Shown: positions 49,701 through 61,700 of the stretch, piece after piece
How the letters are laid out: every line of letters begins with the position of its first letter
How positions within the stretch are numbered: the first letter of the stretch is position 1
Origin: Sceloporus undulatus
Lineage: Eukaryota > Chordata > Lepidosauria > Squamata > Phrynosomatidae
Direction of reading: 5' to 3'
NCBI RefSeq assembly: GCF_019175285.1
Contig: NC_056524.1
Span: forward strand, 146,172,948-146,236,947
Length of the DNA stretch: 64,000 nt
Notes under the pieces: generated by a model
The model's database searches: none
What the model was told of the DNA's origin: nothing
What the model saw: the letters and a program-made list of their open reading frames with translations, nothing else
Program-made: the position numbers and the translations under genes

Positions 49701-52700
49701 TAAAATCAAAAGCATTTACATTTTCATTTTCATTGTTATATGTTGTAAAACTGTACGTTCATAATTACTTAAACAGAAATAGAAATAATATATGTTACAG
49801 CTTTATGATAGCTGGCATTTGATGAGAACAGATTTTAAAATGGCATCTTTCTAATAGTGGAACAGCTGGCTGCTTTTGCTGCTGGAATTAAGCAGATGTT
49901 GGAGGATGTTCAAGAGCGCCTGGTGTACAGAACATATATCTATATTCAGACTGACATTGCTGGTTACAAACCTGCCCCAGGTGACCTTGCTTATCCTGCT
50001 AAGTTGGAAATGATGGAGGTAAGTATCATAGAAGAAGAGCCCACTATGGCCATTCCAACCCCCTGCCATACAGGAACACACAGTCAAAGCACTTCTGACA
50101 TATGGCCATGCAGTCTCTGCTTAAAAACCTCCAAAGAGGAAGACTCCACCACAATCTGGTGCATCATATTCCACTTGATCTTAGCATTTGTTTGATTTTG
50201 TATGAGTCAACATTCCTTTCTATAATGTATCATGCTTAGAAGTAACTAATCTAACAGCCAGATAGAAATAGAGTGACCTGCTTAAAACTAGGGCTTTAAA
50301 TTAGGTGTGGTAATGGAGCAGATGGTAGGGTGACTGTTGTAATGAAAGATAGATTAGAAAAGTTCTGTGGTATTTTTCTGCTTTGGATTTCAATATGCAA
50401 GTATCACCTTTAACCCCAGTGAAAAATGTTACTTCGATTTTTAGTTAAAACTATTTTTTTCTTGCGGACAGTGTTTCTCACAAGAAACATTGCTTGGTTT
50501 TCTGCTAACCCTGTTCCTATTCAAGAAGATATGGTTATACTCCAAACAGAATTATCCTTCAACTCTGAAGGTATTTCTATTGCAATGAAGAACTCATATT
50601 CCCCATCTTCTGCCCTGAACCTAGATATTCCAGAGAGAAAATGACATTGTCTAGATATTAAAAGAGCCCTGAAAGTTTACCTTGGTAGAATGCAGTGGGC
50701 AATGGTGGTGGTCTCAAAGGAGCTGCCAACAGGAGCAATTTTTTACAACTTCTTTTGCCAATGTCTTCGAACCACCTTAGGCAGCCTCAGAGTAGCTTCC
50801 AGCCACTCTGAGGGTATGCATCATCTGCACAGCACATCCCCAAAGTTGCTGGAAGCTGCTCATTTTGGTCTGTCTGTTTCAGGCCTTAGATAGCACATGA
50901 GATATATTTTGAAGCAACCCAAAGGAAAAGAGTCTTCGAATTTGAATATGAAAGGGAGAAGAAATGAGTAAGGTTAGAAAGATCAATAAATAAAAATGGA
51001 ATACAGTTCAGTAATTAGACTGAGTGGACAGAAACATAAAGGTAATTTGATCGTCCCCTTGAGTGTAAATATATGTTTATTGCTAATGTGTATATGGTTT
51101 TTTTTAATATATTCATGTTTTTAATATTTATATTGTAAGTTGTATATGTTGTTAAACCGCTTTGATCAATGGAAAAGTGGTATATAAATAAAATCTTATT
51201 ATTATATTAAAATAGCAAAATATAACGGTAAATGGAAATTTTAAATGGTTTCCTATAGAACGTTTGAATACAAGCAATAATGATGACTTAGGGACAGCAC
51301 TAAAGAAAATAAAAAATGAAGGTATCAGTTATAGGTGGGTGACCTACCTGATGAAGAGGGTAAACTATGTGGAAGGAAGTATTGGGTCCATGCAGCTGAA
51401 ATAAATAAACTATTAAAGGATATAGTTAAGAATATGAAGGAAAATAATAAAACACCATTGGAGAGGATCATCAAAAAGATGCTAAATAAAGTAAAGGTAT
51501 TACTGGACTTACTGTTTGATATTGTTAGAGAAGGTAGAAGCTTGGAACTTGGGTTGGGAAACCTGCTTGAGAAGATTAAAGGGAATACGGAGTACAGTGA
51601 AGTCAACAATGTAATTAAATCCTTATCTCACATATTGAATATAAGTTACTAATGGTAAATAATGTATAAACTCTTTCAAGCCATATGGGGGGGGGGGGGG
51701 GGGGGATTGGGGCATATGAAACACTGTTTGTATATATGTTAAGATAATTTAATAAAATTAAAAATATTTTTAAAAATAAATAAAAAGCACGTGAGGAATA
51801 TCCAGGAATGACTCATAAAAACAAACAAACAAAAAATAAGACAATAGATCTATGTACAGTAATTGAAACAGAAATTGTGCTCCTTTGTCAGCTTTCCTGT
51901 GATTTTAAATCCCTGGATTATCAGTGTTATGTCATGTATATCTTCAATATGTTTTCATTTTTTGTACTGTGAAATGTGGTGGTTTGAGTTTTGTTCCTAT
52001 GCAGATCAATGGTAGTTTCTGCAGTAGAAACAATTATTTTAAATAATTGTGTTTTTTCTGCTAGCAAATTTCACAGAGCTTAAAAGATGAAGCGAAAAAG
52101 TTGCCTGCAGATACAGCACTGTCGGCTACAAAACTGGATGATCCAAAAAGCTACAGTGTGGTAAAACTTGGTATGCTTGTTTTTCTGTGTTTGTTTAATT
52201 TGTACAAAGTAATTTATACTTCTGAAATCTTGCAAATAATAGCAGTATTTGCCTATGGCTTTTCGGTATTTGAAGAACATTCCAGAGAGAACCAAAGAGG
52301 GTATTCAGTATTTGTAATAATATTACAAGTATTGAATATTTTCAATTGGGATTGGCATATTGACATTTTTAGATAACCTAACATCCTTGAGAACCTGGAA
52401 AAAATTGTTTGACTGTTCTAATCATAAAGATTTTTTTAACATAACATATATTGCAAAGATCTTGTCTCAGCTAATGATTGTCTGGCATTTCAATTCTAAA
52501 GGCACTTCCTAGTAGTTCCAGGGTGAGATAGTCACTAAAAAAGGTGTGACCAAATATGGCCTCTTGGCTCCATGCAGTACTGAAGGCTGTTTTTGTATAC
52601 CCCCTCCTCCCAGAGTTGCCACACCAAACCCCCCTCCAAATTGGGGAGGGTTTTGCTTTTCTTTGATAACCAGTAGCCCAAAGCCTCTGACTGATCTTTT

Positions 52701-55700
52701 GACCATTTCATCATTCTATACATGCATGGTGGGGAAGTCACCTTTTTTATGCCTAAAGAGACCTGTATAAGATGAAGGAAGGGCTCTATATTTCCAGGAC
52801 TAAGAAGCCTGTTTTGAAGGAGATAAGGGATGCCAGTAGCTGCAGCATGCCAGTGTTCCATAGGGAGCCAACACAATTGCTCAGCCCTGGCAGTTGCCCA
52901 TCTCTGCAGTAAAGGGATGGGGTAATCCCTTTGTGGAACTAAAACCAGAAAGCACCTCCTTTTCATTGACATCTAGAGACCTCACCAAGTGATTTCTGCT
53001 GAGCTGTTTAGTAGGCAACAAGGTTCTGCCACTGGCTCATACACAAACTATGGCAGCAATCTTTGAATATTACTTCAGCTTAATTAACCTAAATGCACTA
53101 GATCTTGTCTGGTCTTGGAAGCTATATAGGGTCATCTTGGATGGGAGACCACCAACTAATACCAGGTGTTTGTAGGCTATATTTCAGAGAAAGGAACTGG
53201 CAAACTCACATCTTAATGAGTATTCCTTGCCTAAGAAAACTTTAATTTATGAGGTTGCCAGGCAACATGAAGGCATATACACACAGGCTTAAAATGGTTT
53301 GGATAGGCAAAAATGTAGCAATAATTCCCGCTGTAGGTCATTTAGGGGCAAAACACTTTTTTTCAGAAAAAGCTTTCTGGATTCCTAAGGGCCACAGAAA
53401 CAGCCCACATATTCCATTGGCAACATTTTGCAGTATCTGACTCAAAGTGTCTAAGGGTTTATGGATGATAAAATATGCCTAGCTATAGAATATTTCTGAG
53501 ACACCATATGCTACCGTCCTCTGCAGTTTTTTGGCCCTGGACTTAATTTGGCCTGTATAGAGTGTAGAGGAAATCTACACCTTTCTGCTACATTGAGAAA
53601 TCTCATTGTTATCTTCATTAACTGATGGAATTAACAACAAGAATTCCCACTTTGCCCATCCTACATCCTCCCTGCAGGGAAAGTAAACAACATTTGAGAT
53701 GTCATCTTCACCAGCACTCATGGGGCCAGTTCCTTGGCCAGGAACCTAGCTTTGATGCATGTGAGCCTTAACCAAGCTAGTTTCTTAGCCTCTGCACATC
53801 TGCAACTGGCACTTAAGTCAAAGCAAGAACCAGACAATGTTGGAGGTTTCACACTTGTTGTGGGAGCTGTTCAAATTAGAATAATTTTATTTAAGCAAAT
53901 TCAATATTTAAGTCAAAGCATATGTACATTTTACACATAAAAAAGCTTGGGAAGGGAAGGAGGAGGAAGAATCAGGTCCTCCCCACTCGCCTTGAGCAAC
54001 ACTGTACCACACACATACCAGGGTTCTCACCCGAAGGTGTGAAAACCACTGGTGTAGAATATTTCTTTCAGTGGTAGCTTACTTAGGCACAAATTCAGTT
54101 GAGACACTTTACAGCCAATTGTTTGTGGTATTAGAAACCAAGGCTATCATCCAAGGCTGACATCTATGGGTCAATATAGAAATCATGTTGGCTTTCAGAA
54201 CAATCATAATGGGTTTCAAAGTAGCATATATAATTGGTTATCATAAAGAATGTGAATATTCTTAAATGTGAGGCAGTGGTAAACAATATGTCCCTTCTGT
54301 TTTTTAGATACATTGGAATCCAATAATCTTAGACTTCAGACTACAGTTTCACCTGCAGATCTCCATGGAATGTGGTATCCTACTGTCAGAAGGACACTTG
54401 TGTGTCTTTCCAAGCTTTACAGATGTATTGATGTATGCATACACTTTTATCGTAGCTGTAATGCTAAGTCTGCTTTTAACAGTTGGCTGGGTGGTGGGAC
54501 CCTCCAAAACATTTGGTGGGTCAAAGCTTCCATACTAAAAAAGTGAATTGCCTATCTACTATAGATGCATATTCTATTCTTGGAAGTAATTTTTGAATGG
54601 GGTGCACAAAGTAGACATTAAATTCCTAACTCCCCCTGATTATCTACACTTATCATTACACTACCATTAGAGAAAGAGGTGAAAGTACCATACAATAATT
54701 TTGTGACTTGAAAATAAATTATAAGAGGGCCTTCACAAAGGTTAACCTTGTTTTACATAAATCATAACTGATACACACTGTTACATTCAAGTTAAGTTAG
54801 TTGAATTCAGTTACAGTTTAAAATAAATAAATCATGATTAATTGAATGATTCAGTGAAACTTAAGTTCATCTTATTTATTCTGAATTCAACCCTATTTTT
54901 TTCTCTTCCACATGTAGTATCTGAGAAATTGTGAAGCAAAATAATGTTAAATGTTTGCTTTTGCAAACTGAAGATGCAAGCTGTGTGATTGCTCTAGAGC
55001 AGATATGAATAACTTTGGAATGTCTGGGGGCCAGTTTTCATATTCTAGAATCCTCTGGTGGGAAAAAACATTGTGGAGAGGATTTTTAAGACATTTCGTG
55101 GAAGAGACTCAGGGACTGAAGAGAGGGGGTTTAGCCCACAAAATGGTATTGAGGCTATATGTGATGTGTGGCTCCTACTTTATCCACACCTGCTCTGTTG
55201 TGTTGAGGGAAGAGAAAGTAAGCTTTATGAAAGCATGTCTTCTTTTTTTTTCCTCTCCCTAGAGAGCAGTCTTCCAAGGATTGTCACAGGAGGCCTTATC
55301 TGCCTGCATACAGTCATTGTTAGCAGCTGCAGAGTCCATTGCTAAAAATAAGGTTAGATAATGTTACTTTGAATAGGAGGTATTCAGTAGATGTTTTATA
55401 TAATGGTTGCATAATGGTTTGATACAGTTAGACCAGTGCTTCTCAATTATTTTCTGTCATGCCCCCCCTAGGAAGAAGAAAACATTTCGCGCCCCCCGCG
55501 CGACTGTAAATAGTATCATTTGTCTATGAAATTGTTATAAGTACACCTCTGCATAACAGAGCTTCGCGCCCCCCCTGGGGGGCCCGCCCCACTATTTGAG
55601 AAGTACTGAGTTAGACTAATGCAATAACTACTTTAATTACTATAAACAGTCTGTATAGGAGTTTGCAGTGCCACTTTTGAGACTAGATATAATGATTATT

Positions 55701-55748
55701 TACAGTTAATGCTCCTCCATTTTTCTCTGTAAGGTATCTGTAACACCA

Positions 55749-55791
<43 letters not shown>

Positions 55792-58700
55792 TCGTCCCTC
55801 CACTTTTGTGCGGATTGGGGCGCAAGATTCCTGGGAAAGTGGAAAAACTGTAAATCGTGGGGAAGGGTGGGAGGGGCATGCATATGACTAAAGCTCAGGG
55901 GAAAACAGAAGGGACATGCACATGCACTCTCCCCCCCCCCCCCGTGCTATAGCTGGCTTCCCTCCCTTCACCCCTTGCTCCCCTGTCTATTTGTGTATGT
56001 TTTCATTACATCCATTGGAGTTGTTGCACTTTGACTTTTTTTGCTTTGCCACAACCCCATGCTGTTTATATGCAGGCATGAAGAAGAGCATTTTCCACAT
56101 TATGTAAGCGTATTGGGGCTTCTTTTTGCTCTGGTTATTAGCCCCAGAGCATGTCTTTGTTCCACTTGCCACTCACTTTGCCACCTGCGTTGTCTAAATG
56201 CCCCACCTTCAAAGTGGTTAGAAGCCACTTTATTTTGCCCATGTGTTTCACCCCTTGGAAGAAAGAAATTGAATAATTGGAGCATTTTGAAAATTGGTGG
56301 GAGGAATTAAAGATAAAGCTTGTCGAGAAGATTGTGACTTCATGATTCAGTAGTCTAGATCAGCTGAAGAACACTCTAAATATAAATGCATATTGTAATT
56401 TGAATTGTTCAGAAAGTGAATAGTTCAGTGGTAAAAGTCTCCAAACAGGTGTAATGAATGCAGTTAGAGATTACAGGATAAGCATCTACTTTTGCAGATG
56501 TCTTTGCCTTCTTGTGCACATTGGTTATATATTATGAATATCAGTTGTTTCGTCTCCAGTGTGATGTTAGCTAAAGATGCACAGATAGTTTAATGGGAAA
56601 TGGAAGATTTATTTAGACTAGCCTAAAAACAGATGAAATTGTAAGAGTACAAGCTGATGGTCTTCCTTTCTTTTCACATGAATTCTTTTTTATAATGTAG
56701 ACTCCGATAGATGGACAGCTTTTCTTAATAAAACACCTTTTGATTCTTCGTGAACAAATTGCTCCTTTCCACACTGAATTCACGATAAAAGAAATTTCTT
56801 TGGATCTTAAGAAGACTAGAGGTATTGAATTATTCTGACTGATGAATTAGTCCAGCTATGCAGTTGGAGGCAAATGTACAGAGCGGGAGTGGGGTAACAT
56901 TTGTCTAACCTTGACAAATTTTTAGGACCTTTTGGCAGTTGTGACTCCTGAGGGCCAGTTAGTTTCCAACCCCAATTTGAGGAGTCATTTTAAACTTTAA
57001 TTTTAAAAAAATTGTCATAAACAAAAAAATCCATTACGGTTATCATACATATTTAATATTTTCACCATAGAAACTTCCATACAGTTCATCACCCTAAATG
57101 AGGTTGATTTTTTATTATTGTTTGCCACTTGGTTCCTTGTCTCAAATATTTCCCATGATTACAATTAGTGATATACCAATTTATGTAAAGAACCTATCTT
57201 TGTTACTCCTTCCTTAAAACAAACTGTTCATGCTTATTTTCATTTTTTCCCATTCCTTCTCTTTTCTTGTTTTTTTCTTGATTAATTGTGTTTGCTGTTA
57301 GTTTTGTCATTGTTCATGAAAATCATATATAGTGGGTCCTTGTTATCCACTGGGGTTTGGTTCCAGGATCCCCCATGGATACCAAAATCTATGGATGATG
57401 AAGTCCCATTAAATACAATGGCATAGTGAAATGGTGTCCGTTATATGAAATGGCAAAATCAAGATTTGCTTTTTGGAATTTATGTATTTTTGAAATATTT
57501 TCAAGCTGTGGATGCTTGAATCCATAGATAAAATATCCATGGATATTAATAATTTTTATTCTATTTTTTCCATGTTATTCTCAATAATGTAATTTTTTTT
57601 TTGGTAGAAGCTAAATTTAAGAAATGGTATGTTCTTCTATTAGCAGTTTAGCCAATATTATTCAAATCAGGACCAGTCTTTTTCTTTTTTGTTTTTCAGT
57701 TTATTTAGTAAGAATATTATTTCATTCATTTCTTCCATGTCTCTGACCTTACCTCTCTAATCATCTATTGTTGGAGGTTCCTCAATTTTCCATCTCTTTG
57801 CTAAGATTAGACTTGCTGCTATCATTAGATATATCATTTTTTTAATTTTAATAAATTTTATTGAAGATATTAGACAATACAATACAACACAATGACATAA
57901 ACAAACATAAATCTAATAACATCTCTAACTTAATCTACTCGACTTTACAACACCTAAAACACTCACACTAACATATAACATCTTCTTTCACTCTATGCTT
58001 CTAACAACTAATGACTACCTAAATCCCTTATACAACATTTAACTAAAAACAATTCTTCCTATCTTGTACACTTGTACTTATAACTTCATTTGTGATCCTT
58101 ATTATTTTCTTTCTTAGATTCAATATTTTGTTTGCTACATCTTAACTATATCTATTTTCTAAAAAGACTCTAAATTTTTTCAGATTTTGCGGCTGCTTTA
58201 TCTAAACATTCTTTTATCTATATTTTGTTACATTCATCATTCCAATATGTGTGTGTGTGTGTGTGTACATATAAATGTTTTCAGTTCATTAATCTTTGAA
58301 ACCTTCTGTAAATATTTCTTCTCCTTGTTGTTGTTGTTGTTGTTATCACGTCATCCCAGTCTTTATAAAAATCTTCCAGATTTTCATCCTTCAATAGCCG
58401 TGTCAATTTATCTATAAATCCATAATAGTGGTTTCTGTATACAATGATTATTAAATTCTTTATCAGTTTTTTCTTTATTATAATACAGGTATGCATGCCA
58501 TCCAAAAGTCAGTCCTTCCCCTTCCAATCTCAACAGTTTTTTATCTTTCAACTCTAACCATTCTTTGACCCATACTAGACATGTAGCATGAAAGTAGATT
58601 TTTAAATCTGGAACGGCCAATCCACCCCTCTCTCTAGCATCTTGCAATATTTTCATTCGCACTCTAGGTTTTTTCCCCATCCATATAAATTTTGTTAAAT

Positions 58701-61700
58701 CTTTTTGCCATACTTGAATAAGTTTATATTTTGGTATAACTGGGATTGTTTGGTATAAAAACAATAATTTTGGTAAAATATTCGTTTTAATACATGATAT
58801 TCTTCCTAACAATGATAATTTTAAGGATTTCCAATTTTCTATGTCTCTTTTAATCTGATTCCATAACTTATTATAATTATTCTTAAATAAGTCTATATTG
58901 TTTGTAGTTATGTCAATTCCTAAATATCTTGCTTTTTTTGTAATATTATAGCCTGAAATTTCTATTAACTCTCTTTCCTCAGTTTTCCTTAATTTTTTAG
59001 TTAACATATTTGTTTTGCTCTCATTAACTTTCAGTCCTGATATTTTTTCAAATTTCTTAAGTTTGTTTTGTAATTCTCTTATACTTAATAGGGGATCTTC
59101 CAAGAAGAAAGCTAGGTCTTCGGCAAATGCTAAAGTTTTAATTTCAGCTCCTTTATTGTTAACTCCTTGAATTTATTTGTTTTGTTCTATTTTCCTAATC
59201 AATATTTCTATCACCATAATAACTAATAAAGGAGATAAAGGACATCCTTGTCTTGTGCCTCGATTAATGTTTACTGGTTTTGTTTTTTCTCCATTTATGA
59301 TTAAAGACGCTTCTTGATATTTATAGATAGCTTTTATCCAATTTAAAAATCTACCCTTGATTCCTACTTTTTTAAAATTTCAAATACTATATTCCAATTT
59401 ACCTTGTCAAATGCTTTTTCCATAACTATCAGTATTATAGCCAATCCCCTATCTTTTTTATCCTTAAACAATTTAATTATATCTGTCATCATTTTTTCTT
59501 AAATGTCTTTGAGATAAAAAACCATTTTGTTCTTCTCCTATCCAGTTTTGCATAACTTTTTTTAATCTGTTCTCTAAAATGGCCATAAAAATTTTATAAT
59601 CAGTATTTAGTAATGAAATCGGTCTGTAATTTTTAATTTCTTGTGGGTCTTTGTCGGGTTTTAAAATTAATGAAATGTTTGCTTCTCTTCTCTTTTCCTT
59701 TAAATCTTGTGAGGCTGTAAAAAATTTTTCCCCCATAGGTTTTTCCCAGTTATCTAAAGCTATTGTGTGGCCATATCTTGTGTCTATTTGATCATGTACA
59801 CTTTATCCAAATCTTATTCTCTATTGCTTTCTTTTTTTTAAAAAAAAAAATATTATTATTTTAGAAATATCATTCACAATATATACAGTATACTTTGCTT
59901 TTACAAATGTCTCCATACATTATATTTTACATTATTAAATTTGTCTGGCTATATACTATATGTCATACATTCCAGTAGAATAAACGATGCAACAAAATAC
60001 AGTACATTGGAAGTAATTTTTAAATGTGTTCAATGTTCTATTTGTTTAGTAAATGTCTTACTGTGAGTGGTTTTGTTTCTGTTTTGTTCTGTTTGTTAAT
60101 GTCATTTTTTAATTGAATAAAGTGTGGTTTTTTTTAAAGATACAAAGCAAAGTGGATTTATCAGATTTGAAATTGTATTTTGCTGCCTGTTTGGTTTGTT
60201 TGAAATAATAGATGGTGCTGAGAAATAAAGGATTATTGTAATTGGAAGGGCACAACCTGAGGTTTAGGTGGCATGAATATTGATGATATCATATAGTCAA
60301 AGTGAATATAGATTTTAATAGCTATTTTATGATGTAACAGAAATTTCAGGAGACATAAAGTGTTAGGCTTGGCAGAGCAAAGAATTAGCAAGAGGACCTA
60401 GTAATTTGAAAACTCCATAAGTTTATTTCCAATTGTCGACAAAGGAAACATGAACTCAGTGGAATTCCAGTTCCAAAAAGCTGAGGCCTCAAACAAGACA
60501 AGATGGCCTAATTTTATAGTCAATTACACAAAGAAGCTCTTTCTTCACATCTCATTGGCTAATTACAATTTAAACACACAGAATTCTTACAATCAAGACA
60601 GAGAATTATGCATATATTAATAACTGCATCATCACTCCTTACCCCTCCTTCAGGCATTCAGTAGCTTTCAGTAACCTTCCTTTTGAACATCAACAAATGT
60701 CTCCATTATCTCGAATTGTGTATGTTATGTCTTCTTTGCTGGTGCCAACTTCTTACGGGTCATGATGCACTTTTATTACTTTGCCCTAGTTCTTCTCTAG
60801 CTTTCAAGCCTCATTTTAAAAACTATTTTTCTTTTAACCAAAGTGACTCCATCTTTCTATAGCTTTTTATTATAACAGGAAAATTCCCACTACAGTACAA
60901 TATTAAGAATATGGAATAGATAAAAACCAAGGCTGTGTCTATGCCTTTATGTATCTCAGCCCGAGAAGCTTATTATAGAAGAGAAACAACAGACACAGAA
61001 AGATGGTTAACCTACCAAGATCTTTTGGAGAATTGTCAAGGAGAATGCAAGATTAAATTGAATGCACAATTACTTGTAGAGAGAGATAGTTTTCAGCAGT
61101 ATACTTGTTTATAGTTACTGTTAAGATGGAGAAAAACAGCTGTGGTTTTGAGCAAAGCAAATCAGAGTTTGAATTGCTTTTATGCACAGCTAGTATATGA
61201 TTGGTAAAATGTATACATTTTATTAAAAATTTGGCACGCAAGAAAAACAAATGAAAAATTGTATGTTAGAATGAGCTAAGAATTTTGGATAAGGATGTCA
61301 TCAGAGTTGCTGAGATTTACATTATATAGAATCATAGAGTTGAAAGGGACAAGGGCCATCCAGTCCAACCACCTGCCATTCAGGAACTCATAATCATCCC
61401 TGACAGATAGCCATCCAGCGTCTGTTTAAAGACCTCTAAGGAAGGGAACTCCACCACCCTCGTCCCACAGTCTAACAGCTCTTACTGTCAGGAAGTTTCT
61501 CCTAATGTTGAAGTGGAATCTCTTTTCCTGTAGCTTGCATCCATTGATCAGTTTTGGAAAAGCAGTATATAAATAAATTTTATTATTAATTTTTATTATT
61601 GTTCTGGTTCCTATTCTCTGGAGCAGCAGAAAACAAGCTTGCTCGATCCTCAATATGGCATCCCTTCAAATATTTAAACAGGGCTATCATATCACCTCTC

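Noticed and set aside
52535-52972. 145-codon minus-strand frame in intron 14
   Set aside because: No recognisable domain, no splice or repeat structure; probably chance or an old unrecognised element.
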